DNA of 64,000 nucleotides from Cristatella mucedo. Taxonomy: Eukaryota > Bryozoa > Phylactolaemata > Cristatellidae. The stretch lies in the NCBI GenBank assembly GCA_009760855.2, contig WPIO01000003.1:10991001-11055000 (forward strand), in the 5' to 3' direction. Within the stretch, counting starts at the first letter, position 1. The number at the start of each line of letters is the position of its first letter. The translations under genes and the position numbers were made by a program. The notes beneath the pieces are model-generated. The model was given only the letters and a program-made list of their open reading frames with translations. It was not told the DNA's origin and searched no databases. Below are positions 1 to 29,900 of the stretch, piece by piece.

Positions 1-759
1 AGGACAATTCACACGGACCCAGCAAATGCAGTAAGGAACAGGTGTATTTTCAGTTTCTTATTTAAATGTGCAAGTCAGGGGATGTTGGAACGTCAGTCTG
101 GAGGGAGTTCCACGCTTTGGGAGCATTTAAATTGAAGGTGTAATATCAAAGCATCCGAGTTTGGTTTGAGGTACGGTCAGACCGGATCAAGAGAATGAAG
201 GGATCTAAAAGTTAGTGACAAAACTTTGAAGTCGTTACACTGCTGAATGGCGAGGCAGTTCAGATCGGTGAACAGTAGTATAATTTTGTAACTGTGGCTT
301 TCATGACATTTGTCTAACTACTCATTTTTGCATTAACCAAAAACACCTTATTGCACAGGCCGGAAGACCTGCGATCGATTAGTGAGTTTCACAAGTCCAG
401 ATGGGATCTTACAAATGCCTAGACCAACTTAGATGTAGTATCACTGTCTAAGCAGGCCCAGGTGTATGCAATGTTACGGGCCGAAGGTAGGTAGACTTGA
501 ATGTGGAGCTCATGTGGTCTAGTGGAAGGTCACTTTGTTAAGGACACTCAGATATCGTGCAGATGCAACACGAGATATACTAGAAGAGCCTATTTTGAGT
601 GATAGGTTTTCCCATTTCCGAGTCACTCTAGGTTGGTTCATAGCTAGTAAGTTGGTTTTTATCGTCATTCAATTTGAGAAATCTTACTGCCATCCAAGTG
701 CAAATATTAGCAATACATGCAGCAAGGGAGTCAAGAGATTTCATCGTTGGTGAAAAGCA

Positions 760-931
760 GGGAGGGCTAATATAGGAATATAATTCATTTGTATAGCACC
801 CTACGAGACCTTGGTCTCTAGTCAGAAGCTTCACTTGTGCCACTGGGCTCAAGACAACTACCTCGGTCATCAAATAAATTCACCTTGACCTTGGTCGGGC
901 AAGCACCTTGACCACTGGGTCAAACCAACGT
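760..931 (-). mobile_element. tRNA-headed SINE with LINE-like tail (family A)
   Basis: Read on the minus strand it starts with a tRNA A-box-like head, carries a long insert between A and B boxes, then a tail ending in a motif like GGCGCTATACAAATGAATTA. The same layout recurs at 1382-1510, 9058-9190, 21299-21470 and 47850-47985. It sits inside the minus-strand LINE remnant, so it inserted later. Confidence 0.6.
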
Positions 932-1004
932 GGCACAAAAGCACAAGTACAGTGTCATCTGTACAGAAATGAAAGCCTAGAATGTGCTTGGCGATTACAT
1001 CGGC

Positions 1005-1005
<1 letters not shown>

Positions 1006-1066
<61 letters not shown>

Positions 1067-1067
1067 G
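1006..1067. repeat. (GA)n followed by (CAGA)n microsatellite
   Basis: About 18 GA units run directly into six to seven CAGA units. The predicted arginine/glutamate ORFs across it are artefacts of the repeat. Confidence 0.95.
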
Positions 1068-1381
1068 TATTCATTGTGTGAAAAGGAATGGGCCCAACAA
1101 AGAGCCCTGGGGTACCCCCTACTTTAGAGGCTCCTCGGATGACTATTGCCCGTCGACGTCAAAGCTCTGGCGTCACCAGCCAAGATAGGAATTAAACCAT
1201 TGCAGTGTAAGCATATGATGCTTAGTCGAGATGAAAGTGCTTAGCAGGATTTGGTGATCTATAGTATCAAACGCTGACGAAAGATCAAGCAAAATAGGCA
1301 AAGAGACTCTATTTAAGTCCGCATTCTTGAGAAGGTTGTTATTCACTCGCAGCAGTGCTGACTTGTTTAGGTACTTGCCTC

Positions 1382-1510
1382 GAACCAAGGTCAAGGTGTA
1401 TGTATTTGATGACCAAGGTCAGGGCTCAAGCCCCGTACCATATGTGAAGCACCTTACTAGAAATTAATTTCCATTGAAGGAATTGTACAAATGAATTATA
1501 TTATTGTTAT
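1382..1510 (+). mobile_element. SINE family A, 3' portion
   Basis: Contains the B-box-like segment (GGCTCAAGCCCCG), the conserved body ATGTGAAGCACCTTA and the tail ACAAATGAATTATATT found in other family A copies. The head is degraded or missing. Confidence 0.55.
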
Positions 1511-2112
1511 CATATTGTGAATTATGCAGAGCATCTGCAAGACTGCATCTCAAAAGGAGAACAGTGGGTATGGGGTCTAGAGGGTTAGTAGTCTTCTTTG
1601 ACTAGATTAACTTCGAGAGGAGGTCGTTAGTGGCAGACTTGAAGGTGGACGGACATTGAGGTTAAGCGGGGAACTGCCGGTGAGGAATCTGTTGATGTTA
1701 CCTTCGGAATTGACTCTCTGATCTTATCCATCTTGTTGGCAAAGACGCTAGCGAAACGATCTGCTAGATTGCTACAAGGATCGCTAGATAAGGTGCCGAC
1801 CTGGGAGCAGTAGTTGTTGGCAGTGGCATGAGCACTTGCTGCTGTCAAGCCGGGTTTATCGTCTCGATAATTTCCCCAATCCCAAGTGCACTGCCATTTT
1901 GAGGTTTCATTCTTTGTTTTGCAAATTCTTTGGGTGCAGGTTTATGGTTAATGTAATTGTCAGAAGCCCCGTGACGGGTCGTAAGATGTGTCACTGTTAC
2001 CTGCCTTTACTGCATGGTGTGCTTAACCTGGGCAGAACATCATAGTTTTTTTTTACCCAGCCCGGTTCGTGACAACTTGTCGATTGACCTGTAACGTACT
2101 TTATCTTGACAG

Positions 2113-18812
<16,700 letters not shown>

Positions 18813-19148
18813 CTAACATCTACAACTGCAACCGGTTTCACATACGGTCACGACTGCCTACTGCAACTGCTCGATGCTGCCCTTCATAACGTGTCGATTA
18901 AGTGATACAATCGCAGTTGACATGGTTTGACAATCGTGCATTAGCTGCAGGTTTACCATACATGCTCCTTGCTCATAACTGAGCAACGAACTCAAAACGA
19001 TCCGACAACGGATCAACCAGGTGGCTGTCTTGGCCCTTCCTCTAACGGGCCCTTTCTATATCTGTAACGCCTCGATGCCATACTTCGTGCTGTATGTGCC
19101 ATGTGTGCTTGATTTGAATGGCTGTGCTAACAGAAATTTCTTTCTCTG

Positions 19149-19151
<3 letters not shown>

Positions 19152-19204
<53 letters not shown>
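19152..19204. repeat. (TA)n microsatellite
   Basis: About 26 uninterrupted TA units roughly 340 bases past the MICU1 stop codon, probably in or just beyond its 3' UTR. Confidence 0.95.
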
Positions 19205-19205
<1 letters not shown>

Positions 19206-19485
19206 CAACTTTCAAGAGCTCTTTGGCATATCACTTTGCTCTTACCCAGGCTTGTCGATAGCATGGTCGGTGTTAATTTGTGCAGGGGTATTCCAATAAC
19301 GGGCTACTACGTGAAAGCTTGGATTCCTATGCCTTGAATCGCTGAAAGCGGAAGCTGGAGAGAAGACACTCCACAGAAACCAGAAGCGGATACTACTGAA
19401 TTTGGCCGATCTGGGTTTTTAATCTCGGTTCAATTTTAGTTGCATTAACGTGACAGCCTGCTGGTTATGTATTTATGCTCTCACT

Positions 19486-19491
19486 AATAAA
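19486..19491 (+). promoter_or_regulatory. Candidate MICU1 poly(A) signal
   Basis: The first AATAAA downstream of the MICU1 stop, about 670 bases away. The distance includes a TA repeat, so use of this site is uncertain. Confidence 0.3.
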
Positions 19492-21298
19492 AGTGAAGCC
19501 CAACTGAGGAAGGGCTGCTGGAAGCCGTGCCATCAACAACTGATCCTCTCTCAGAACAGTGAATTCACAACGTGAGCCACTGAAGCCGAAAATCTGACCC
19601 CTTAACTACTCCTATAGCCTACCTAGTCTGTTAATGACATAACTTGACATATAGATTATAAGCATACTCGGAAAGCCAGTTTTACACTTAGCCTGTAACA
19701 GCTTGAGGCAAGACACTTTCTCAGATGATAAGACATAAATCCGTTGTGGTACCAAGCGATGAGTATATAATTATACGTTATTTCTTCAGGTATATCTGTG
19801 GAGGTCTTAGAAGCAAGCAGCACCTAAAACATCCAACCATTACTGCTTATTTGCCATTGGTCTGCAATCGCGTCGAGTTAAGAAGAATTCTCTGCACCAC
19901 ACCGTGAGGTATAGGTCTTCCACCAGTAAAGAGGTAATAAGGTCACCAGTGGGCTCATAAGTATGGTTGCATTTTCAGTTTCATTTCCAGGTTCGTTGTA
20001 AATTCTCTGCTAGCTTTAACCAAAGCAAGGTTTACGTTGCAAGTAACTTGTGTGCACCACCAAAGCAAAAAAAATAGACAAAGCAGCAGCAATATTTTTT
20101 ATTTAATACTTGAACTGCCATTTGCCTGGATCATCAGTTTCCTCGAGCTATAATAGCACAGCACGAATACTCGCAGAGGACGCCACGTGGAGGCCGATCC
20201 ATTGTCCTCCTCATTTGTCACAACCTACCAAAAAGACCAATGCGATGTGGCAGTCTGACAATAGGTCGCCAGTCTGACATAAGCACTTGAAACTGAGGCA
20301 CTTATTTGTACGGTTAGGTAGAACGAGATGCCAAGATGTGTACAAAAATTAAAAGACAACGACCATTGACACTAAGAAACCAAGCAAACACAAAACTTTT
20401 TTCAGCTGAGAGAACTAGAGCCCAACATTTGGTGGACAAACCTTAGCATCACTTTTATCTATGGCCTGCTAATGATAGGTCTCGCCAAAAGCAAATATTA
20501 CTAAAGTCATTGCACACTATATGCTATAAAGTGACGTCAATATTGCTGAACATCGAGTCCCATAACTCCCACCACGATGAGTCGGAGGTACTTATTTATG
20601 TAGTTAAGAGCCCCTTAGCCGCGTGGATGACCTCGACCTTGCGAGTGGGTCGGCACTTCAGCATCGGTGGTAACAGTGCAACACAAAAACCGGCAACAAG
20701 CGATTACACCATGAAAAGGTGCATAAAAGCAGCAGCCTGTGCAAACAAAGCTTGGCCACTGGGAGCAGCAGGCATGTAAGCAGCAGGGCCTCGTGCTGAG
20801 CCCACGATTCTGTAAAGAACAGTAGTCTACCTTGTCTTCGTACTGCTACTCTGCCAGGCGATCGCCGTCAGGTTCCAAAATTATGGTGGCAAGCTTACCA
20901 GTGAAATTGACCATCACTGCCTGACGAGATTTACTCACAGCCAAGCTGTTCAGTATGCAATTAAATTGGCATCAACAAAGAAATAGCTACTTCGTTTCTC
21001 ATGGCGAGCACAAGCACGTGCTCAAACGCATGTGCAAACTTATAGCCACCTCATAAACGTCCGACTGCTTTCAGAATAGGCTTCTCATGATCACCGAGAG
21101 TCGAGCACCCACCCGGAAGCAGCTGCATTCGTTGGCACACCGCCAAAATATTTTTTGTACACTCGTGTAAATGCTTTCACATGTAAGCAGGTTCCAATCA
21201 AGACCGAGTGTCGCAAGTGTAAGAGTCGTGGTACCTGTGGTTTGACCTTGCCCTCGGGCAGTGGTCAAACCACAATAGGCATCAGTGCATGGGTCTGG

Positions 21299-21470
21299 TG
21301 CATGCCGTGCTGGTTTGGACTCAATGGTTAAGGTGCTCACCTTTAACGATTGAGGTCAAGGTGAATGCAATTGATGACAGACATCGAGGCCTCAAGCCCC
21401 GTGGCATACGTGAAGTGCTTGAACTAGCTATTTTCCTAAGGCGCTATATACAAATGAATTACATTTTTGG
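21299..21470 (+). mobile_element. SINE family A
   Basis: Head GTTTGGACTCAATGGTTAAG, an insert containing ACGATTGAGGTCAAGGTGAA, the segment GGCCTCAAGCCCCGTGGCAT, then GAAGTGCTTGAACTAGC and tail GGCGCTATATACAAATGAAT. Same order as the copy at 9058, plus an extra central segment shared with 1382 and 760. Confidence 0.7.
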
Positions 21471-22730
21471 GTGTTGAGCATGGGCACAGTGTGCATGCAT
21501 AATTTTTAAGTGAGTAGAGCCAGATGCCATTTCAGGTAAACGCAGCCATGACAAAACACTAAAGCTGCCGGCATAGGCCGCGCATCGTCTCCGACGCTGT
21601 TCATAGATGCTCACGGGAAACTTAGGAGGTATACCGCAAAGTAAACGCTCGACATAGCCAGTTTGCTACAGAACCGACGGGGCGAGCGGCACAATCACAA
21701 GGCACAGCCTCTCGCACCGTGATCCACGCAGGTGGTCATCTCCCCTGCAAGTCGATGCCCAGAGCTCCACCGAAAACCCGGTCTGCCCTTGAAGCCGAGG
21801 CTCGGCTCGTTCCCAGCACTTGCACTTTCGAAGCAGCAGCGTGCAGGCAAGGGGCCTCGTGCAGCAAACAAAGCGACTTCGGGGTAGCGACCTAATGTAC
21901 ATCGAGACATACGTTTTCGCACCGTGTGCTCGTAAGACCAGCGCTGTTCTGTAGCTGTCACAGCGCTGACCGGCTCAGTGACACTAATCCGTTTGAAAGT
22001 CATGCAGGTGGAGCCATCAAATTCACTACTCATACTGCTCAGAATGCATGTGGCTATTATTTACCCGAGGTGCCATTCATGTATGGATGGGGGACATCGT
22101 CGAAGCAGCAGCCAGAATGGTTGAGCAATAGTGCAGCAACTGAATCAGGAAGAATCTGGAAACGACTTGGACTGATCCAGCTAGTCAGAAGACTTTACTA
22201 TTGGTGATGCAACAAAAGCAGCATCGACGCAAGTGAAAGTGACATCACCGCGAGGATGCTTTACATGAGACTTCTGCCAACACAAAAAGCACCCAGCAGC
22301 GTTGCACGACTGCCCTAGCAATCAGTTGGGTCTCAGTTGCTCGAACAGAGCACACACACTAATTATTTTGCAGCTCCACTAGGAAACACAAGCTCAGACA
22401 CTCCCAAGTCTCCGGAGATTACTAGTTGTAATGCTAAAATACTCGCGCCGGTCAAAGCTTTGCAGAATTGCAGGCATCAGTTGAATACTGGCTATATGCG
22501 ACCACATTCGCCGAGCGTGCACTACTATATAAGCATATGAGCTCTGCAAGGAGTGGCAGGAAATATAAGCTTATCAGCACTGCAAGAACAGTGGCAGTAA
22601 ATATATGCATATGAGCGCTGCAAGGACAGTGGCAGTAGTAGCATAAACCCATTCGATCCCACTGACCCGGCATACGCGATATACGTTCTATACTGCAACA
22701 GGTTTGACGTCAATTCGAACTGAGAACAAA

Positions 22731-22800
22731 TAATAATACATTTGTATAGCACCCTCAGAGAATTATCTCTAGGAACTTTATAGATGCTGCATAGAAAGAA
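22731..22800 (-). mobile_element. LINE/SINE 3' end scrap
   Basis: AATAATACATTTGTATAGCA followed by CCCTCAGAGAATTATCTCTA, the reverse complement of the common terminal motif. Confidence 0.5.
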
Positions 22801-22969
22801 TTACCAAATGTTAGGGGATAACATCCGCAAGCAGCAGGCATAGTGCAAGCAGTTGCATGCACACGAAGCTCTGGTCGGAACAGTCGAATTGTAAACTCCT
22901 AGCTGCAAGTTGTTACAAAAATCAGCTATTGATAAGGCTTTACTGTGCACCCCTTACGACGTTCTCTCA

Positions 22970-23125
22970 AGTGGTTGTGGAAGCTGCCATACTGGGCCTT
23001 GATCACCCTAGAGGTAACGTTCCACCGAGGTCGTGGGTTCGAATACTGCAGTGGGCAATTCTTTATTGCCAACTGCAAGTGATGGAGATCTGCTGCTGTA
23101 TAAATGAGGCTATTAAATTAGCTAT
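22970..23125 (+). mobile_element. SINE family B
   Basis: B box GTCGTGGGTTCGAATACTGC, body with TTATTGCCAACTGCAAGTG, tail TATAAATGAGGCTATTAAAT. Confidence 0.7.
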
Positions 23126-23869
23126 CTTTTTAAGATTACGCGGCAATCACCGACTTTTTTAGAAAACGACTAAACTCAAGATTGCACGAAGAGGCATACT
23201 AACCAAAATAAAAATATGTTTGTATACTTATAGTGTATATTTCTATTAAAAACAAGTGGCAGCAAGTCCTACTTATTTTACTAGCCATGGCCTGTTGGGT
23301 CAGCCAAATGATACAACTTAGGTCTAAATGCACATTTATAGTCTTAATCTTGGGTAGGCGTCAGGAAAAATCCCGCCACTATTGGCAGGCAACTCAAAAG
23401 AATTGCATTTGAGCCAATTTCAATCGACGTCAAGACTTGTATTGCACGAACATCACTAGGTTGATGTGCATGCAAAAATGAATACGTAGAAAGATTTGAG
23501 TTGTATGTGTGCTATATAGGATTATTATTATTATGCATCAAATGACTGCACTTCGAACCTCATTTCCCACGTGAAATCTCTTAAAAGGTCAAGGTCTCGA
23601 AGGTTAAATGATAAGTCCTACCAAGACATACCACTAATAAAAAGCTACTTTTTATTCGAAGTCACGAGTCCACTCAAGAACACTTTCGGATGCCACAGCA
23701 CCTTGAGAACAGGGTCAATTCGTAGTTACCCAACAATCATCCTGATCATCGGTACTGTGTAGACTATATTAACTAGAGGGTGCTAACCTGCTGTGGGTTA
23801 AATTGTAATGGGCTGAGCACTTTAAATTCCACACCTGCTAAAAGATCGTTGGCAAGAGAAGCTTTTACT

Positions 23870-24110
23870 CTGCAGATCCTTGACTGTTGAATACATTCAA
23901 AATTCTTATGCAACGGCATCTACTCTCCTGCAGCCGACTGTGACATCTTTTTAGCTGTCCTGAGCTGCTAATTCCATGCTGCTCCCTTCCTCGACTGCCC
24001 TCATGACTCAAGCTATTATTCTCACTTCCTCTTCGTTGTTGAGATAAGCCTGCTGGCTCTGAGTAAGCTATAGAAAACTCCTGGAAAACACTCATTTATC
24101 CCTTGTGGGC
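23870..24110 (+). mobile_element. Strongly degraded LINE ORF2 C-terminal segment
   Basis: Nucleotide order parallels the 7800-8100 LINE segment (CTGCAGATCCTTGACTGT, TTCTTATGCAACGGCATCTA, TCCTGAGCTGCTAATTCCAT), with many stops and indels. An old copy of the first LINE subfamily. Confidence 0.55.
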
Positions 24111-26823
24111 ACGTGATATTTGAATTCGAACCAGCAAATCATAGTGGGGGTGAACCCTCTCTGCTGGCTCTGCAGCAATAAGTAGGTCTTATTTATATAG
24201 CAGGAGAATAACATTGGCAGCCATCACACTGCTTACTATGTGCTAAGGGATAATAAAGAAATGAATGCTGCCGGACTCGAACCCATGACCAGGATAGCAA
24301 AGCCTGTGCACTAGGGTTGCCGTAGGCCCCCTCGCACTAAGCCACTGCTGAAGTGCAATCAACAAGAGGGGTAAGAGGGGTATCTGCACTTAATTACAAG
24401 GGGCTGTGGCCGAGTAATTGCTGGGCGACTTGTAACGATAGTAAAATAAAAACCTTCGGTATCAAAACCTTTTATGATCACTAAAAGCCTAGTGCTGCAA
24501 AGCTGCTACGGCTAAAAAAATACTAGCTGATTTAGCAGCCAATTGAGTTCAAGAGGCACCCATCACGGTTGATGCTTTGATACAGTGATATAAGCCGTGA
24601 TTCACCATAACATCTGCTCCATGTTGGAAAGCACTTGTCACTAACTTCACAATGTTGCTTTAGTACAGCTACGTCTTCAATGCTAAGGTGCTTTATTCCT
24701 ACAGAAAATCTAGCTTCACATCACATGCTTATGCTATCCAAAATACTAATTCCTAACAAAAAATCTAGGGTTGTCTGCACCGGCACCAAATGTATTACGT
24801 TTTTAAGTCACTAAAGATTAAAATATACCCAAAGCATTCACAAATCGTGTTTTGGAAAAGTGTATCTACCTCTCTGGGTAGTTTAAAGTCTGGAAATGAT
24901 TAGATCTCCACTCAGCCACACTCAAGCTTTGCTTTTGCAGACCGACAACCATGCTGCTCAATTTTTGTGCAAGGCTTAGCTTGGAAGTTACTCAAAAATA
25001 GTGAAGTCGGTCTGCAACTAGTCAAATGATAATCTCTATGCAGACGGCCCATTTTGCACATGGAACTTAGTCAATGTCCTAAATAGGCTAATCCCTAACT
25101 ACGGTGCTAGACTAGCACTTCGAAAGCTACATTTGCCTTTCAAAGCTCATCATATCCTCTGAGGACACTGCCTGGTACTGAAGAACAAATGTATTAAGCG
25201 AAGATTGATTAACAGCTAACAAAAACTACTGAACAATTCCTACCGTTGACACAGACATGGCTGCATAGCGACGGAAACTATGGCTTGATGGTATATACAA
25301 GTCAAGTTGCACAGTGCACAGACAGTGAAGAAAGCTAAAAGCAAAGACATGACACGGAAGCTTTACGGGCAACCAACAGCATCTATCCATTAACTGGCAA
25401 ACCTAAATATACCAGCAAAGCATACATTTGATATCTCTAAGCTCTTATATGGCTGCTGTTCCTTAACAAAATCAATTTTGGGCAGTAAATCATGCTACCC
25501 AAGTCAATCGGGACTACGGCTGGGTCACTCCAAAAATTGTACATCTGAGGTTTAGTTACAAACTGTCCTTTTGTACTCAAGTAATCATCCTAACTGGAGA
25601 GCTTGCCCAATAAGAGGCAGCTGAGATGCTATACCAGAGCCATTGTTCTGGAGGCATAATGGAAACCAGGGCGGCACTTACCACAACCTCAAGCATGGGT
25701 CCTAAAAAAAAGAGTACGGTTGAGCTTCATCATCCTCTGGCTGGTTTTCTTTATCAAGTCACCAGGGAGTGTGCAGCAAAATACATGATTAATTAACAAA
25801 TATTGACTGCACAGCCTGTGATTCAAAATAAGCAATCGTGATTCCATAAAGGCTTCAATGTGATGGCACATCTTTCATGCAATAGGCTGTCCATATTCTG
25901 TGGAACACTTTGTCTACTACAAATAAATGACTTCAATCTCGATCTTTACCAATAATATTAATAGTTCTAGAAGCGGGTAACTTTTCAAGTAAATTACATC
26001 CAGACAGCCGATCTCCCTCTCCATTTACAAAAGCGTAACACTGACCCAACATGTAAACTAAAAGCAGAATTCTCGGAGCTTCATGTAACCCAACTACAGC
26101 TGCTTATAAAAGGACTTCAGGTTGTGCACTTCCACAGTGGTTGAAAGTCAGCAGGTCCATCTATCTTCTCTTTTGGTAAAGCGGTTGTAATGCTATTCAC
26201 CTGCCCAAAAGCTACACAAGCAAGAAGCAATCTCTTAGGTAAATCTACGTCAGTAGAAACGAGTGAGCAGCAGCTGTACCAACTCACCAGTAGGCTCTCT
26301 TTAAGTAGCACTAAGAACTTTCTGGCCTCCAAAGCAGGCATGCATAACTTGAAAGTTAAGCTCATCTCGTTCAAAATGACAGAAATGCTGAGCTGGAATT
26401 CGCAGGAGTATACTTGCAAGTTGCACCTAGATATTTAATACATGAACCTCCTCTGCCATAATAAAACTATTTATTCACATACATTTAGCATGTCCACTAG
26501 TACACAGCCATTCTGGAGGATGCAGCCCAATCCAGATGTATGCTCAGCTGCCCACAATCTTGATCGCTTCGGCTTGCCATTCAAGTGTGGAGCAGCCTTC
26601 ACATTTTTTGCGTACACTTTACAAGGGCTCTGAGCATCCAGCCTGTTATGATTGCCTCCACAAGGTGCAGGACAGCATAACCAAGGTCACCATCCTCTCT
26701 CTGAGTAGTACCCAAAGAAACAAGGTATGAAGAATGCCACTGGGATCACCTACGTTTACATTAAACTCAGTAAATCACGACGAGAAAGAAAACGTAATAA
26801 TACAGAAGGGCATGTAACACAGT

Positions 26824-26829
26824 TTAATG
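26824..26829 (-). promoter_or_regulatory. Candidate poly(A) signal of the hnRNP H/F gene
   Basis: ATTAAA on the minus strand, about 130 bases past the stop. An AATAAA lies further on at 26470-26475 (minus strand). Confidence 0.35.
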
Positions 26830-26959
26830 ACCGTAGAAAACAGTTTGCAAAGACAAGCATAATTAACTGCAGTCTGAATAGAAGATGTAAATAAGTCTAC
26901 TGTGAGAATAATAAGCTGCCATCTGTTCTTCCATGTCTATGTGAGAGCAGCTATGGTCA

Positions 26960-29900
26960 TTAATATGCAGCATAATTATTGCTGCTTCTGTAGTTCCCTT
27001 GGCCACCACCGTATCCACCGAAGCCACTCCCGCCTCCAGCGTTGTAGTCATTCCCTCCACTGTAGTTGCTACCTCCACCTCCTCCTCCTCCTGAGCCTCC
27101 GTAACCATTCCCTCCAGAGTAGCCGGTCCCCCCAAAACCACTCCCGCCGCCACTGTAACCGCTCCCTGCAATACATAAACAGCAATACACGCCAAGATTA
27201 GACTTCCGTCTTGGTCAGCAAAAAAAGCTCCCAGTCCCTCCCTCGTTAAAGACAGCGCAACAAAAGCCTGTCAAGTCCCTGCCCAGCACCCAAGCTAGCT
27301 ATATAGCACAAGAATTAGGGGGAGCAGAGCACCCACATCCAGAATTGAAGGAATGCACGGTCATGCACTCAGCAGTGCACTGCCAACTTGCCAACTGTGG
27401 CTACAAGAACAAACGAAAAAAATTTGATGCGTGTGATTGCAAGCAATACGAGCTTAAAAAGCTAGCTACATAGTAAATTGTATGTAGCTAGCAATCCTCG
27501 TTTATGGCCCAAGGGCTCGAACTGCTAGAGCAACTGCAAACGTTAATCGACTCCGGGAGCCCTGACTCAAGTGCAGCAGCACTGTTAATCTATCGTTTGA
27601 AGTCAGAAAGAGCGGACAGTGCTCCATGCATTTTGGCCAAACTGTAAGTTAACAGATAAAGTCCAGCACGTGCCCACAAATAGGTGAAATGTCGCGCGTG
27701 ATTTTATAAAAACAAAAACAAAAGCTGATTTTAAATAATTTCGAACTGGTAGCATGCCGAGACTTACATCAGTTGACTGCCACCTCACATGTTTCGGTAT
27801 GCTGAGCGAATAACTTTAAAGTACAGCAGGGTAAGGTCACAGTTGTTGGACAACTATGCAGAGGTTGCCTTGTAAGACATTTAATTGCCTAGCGACTCAA
27901 TGATATTAAAGAAAAAATGTTCATGACAGGAGCCAGACGCAAAAATGGGCACTGTAAAGTAAGCCCAACTAGATGCACTGGTGGCATTGAATGCTAGAGA
28001 AACGTGCATTGCAAAGAGGAAGAAACCGCATGGCCAGCAATCGCTACTGCTCCGACAGCTATGTACTTACCGGGCCCAGCTCCAACATCACCACTGCTGC
28101 CGTATCCTTGTGGCTGGGCACCTTGGCCACGACCATAGAAATAGTTATCTGGCTGATAAGGAGGCGTCTGCGACGGACCACCACTCCAGTTTCCACTGCT
28201 GTTCGGACCTCCGGACCGTCCAGCAGGAAAGCCTCCTCCACCCCCAATGCCGCTGCCTCCGCCGCCTCCTCCTCCTCCACCACCACCACCACCACCACCA
28301 CCACCACCACCATAGAACTCTCCATCTGAGAAAGAACTACCCGGTGGGCCCCCATCGAAGCTACGTGACAACGGACGCATTGGTGGCGGCGATGGAGGCC
28401 TCCGAGATGGCGTGGAGGTAAGGAAAAGCTCAACGTATCGGTGATCTACAATCAATCAAAGGAAACCTCAAAACTATGTAAGAACGGCAGGCACATAACA
28501 AAAGCGCAATGTGTGGAAAATAGGAACCCTGACTACTAACTCATGTTGCACTTGTCTCGCTTCATAGCTTCACAGGCCTCATCGTGTGAGTTAAAGTAGA
28601 CATCAGCTTCACCAGTAGGACGGTTGTTGTTGCTGAAGTGTAGCACTATGTCCACAGGATTCAGTGGCCTCAGGAAATCAGCTATATCCCGCTCTGTTGC
28701 CTGGAAGGGCATTCCACGCATATGGACCGAATGAGGAGTCCGGCCACCTCTGAAGCCAGGTCGACCCCGTGGTGGAGAGCCACCACCGTCACTACGAGGT
28801 CCACGGGGTCCATCAAAATTACCATCTCCTCGTGGGCCCCGCTCTCTGTAGGGCTCGACGAGATCATCTTCCATCAAACCTGAAGTACCAACAAAAGATC
28901 TGGTGCTGCCAAACAGTAAGGCAACAGAAAACGCAGCACCGCATCAGCATCAAACAAAAATCAAACAAGTTCTGCCAGATTGCTGATTAGAATGACCAAG
29001 GAAATAATAAACTAATGGGATTCAACCCCTAACAGGGTTCGAGCTTCTAGGACTAGTCAAATGCTCTACCAACAGACTACCGTGTTGACTCAACTAGCAT
29101 AACACTAGCTTTAGAGCTGCCTGTCATGTCGGTGCTGAAAGGTTAATAAAAGACAGGATTATAATCTCAAAAACCAAAATGCATTTCAAAATAGGTCCCA
29201 AAAATGTAGGCTAAGACTGGAGAAACAGTTATATAGCTAGTTCCTTAGTCTATCAGAAAATGCAATTCAAAGAATTTTAAGTTCACTCAAGTTTACATCT
29301 TTCCAGACTCATCGTAATCCCTCATCGACTAGTCGGTATCCTTGATAGGCTCGTTGAAAACTTTCCTGGGGTCGAGCCATGTTTGGTACCCGGCTCAGGA
29401 CAAACAAAAAATCTAACCAGATGTGTACTTTTGGACGACTGTCGAGTAAGATATCTGGCTTGTCGTGTCGAGGATAATTTGTCGCAGAACAATTTGGTGC
29501 GAACAATTCGGGATGTACTGAGAAGTAATTAATGGTGTGGCTACATCCATGCACCTACTCAATTTATGAGCGATTTTCATAATCTAGCATGATGAATTGT
29601 CCTGCTACCGGCTTGTCCAAGGCATCAGGTGTAAAAAATGGGAGGTTAAATGCCACAGAGAATAGCCTCCCAAAAAAACCAAAAGCATGACAGCTAAAGC
29701 CGGAAGTGACATGAGTAGCCTCAAAACTTAACATTTTGACACGGGATGATTTTCTGATCGGGTGTGTGGGTATGTTTAGCCACGTAAAAACGATGCCACG
29801 AGCGAGTTATCTGAAAAATCCAACAAATAAGTAATTGCTAAGAGAATAAAATTACATTGCGCAGGAAAAACCTAAATCAAACAACAAAAAAGGCAATATA

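Larger units (their letters stand above)
1..1848 (-). mobile_element. Degraded L2/CR1-type LINE fragment, broken by SINEs
   Basis: Pieces of one non-LTR retrotransposon ORF2 lie in order on the minus strand. Bases 1848-1627 encode the linker before the reverse transcriptase (LADRFASVFANKMDKIRESI). Bases 1394-1173 encode RT fingers/palm with LLDLSSAFDTIDHQILL, the classic L2/CR1 motif. Bases 760-628 encode the segment after the YADD box (SLAACIANICTWMAVRF). Bases 140-1 match the C-terminal end (KAWNSL) and 3' region seen in other copies in this window. Stops and frameshifts make it dead. SINEs at about 760-931 and 1382-1510 and a GA/CAGA microsatellite interrupt it. The assignment to L2/CR1 rests on motif recognition, not a search. 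Confidence 0.8.
19500..26450. other. Intergenic region between MICU1 and the hnRNP H/F gene
   Basis: About 7 kb without a recognisable gene. It holds SINE A (21299-21470), LINE 3'-end scraps (22731-22800), SINE B (22970-23125), a degraded LINE segment (23870-24110) and a tRNA-like SINE head on the minus strand near 24265-24330. Short ORFs at 21666-22033 (minus) show no known motif. Bases 24500-26100 are plain AT-rich sequence. Confidence 0.6.

Noticed and set aside
21666-22033. Two overlapping minus-strand ORFs of 78 and 112 residues
   Set aside because: Frames conflict, no family is recognised and no neighbouring exons connect to them.
27994-28433. Alternative ORFs overlapping hnRNP H/F exon 7 (His-, Thr- or Val-rich)
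   Set aside because: Shadows of the glycine codon repeat; the phase-consistent minus-strand exon explains the region.
29027-29100. tRNA-like sequence on the minus strand in hnRNP H/F intron 5 (A-box TAGTCTGTTGGTAGAGCA)
   Set aside because: Spacing to the B box is too short and stems do not close, so it is a degraded tRNA-derived repeat rather than a tRNA gene.
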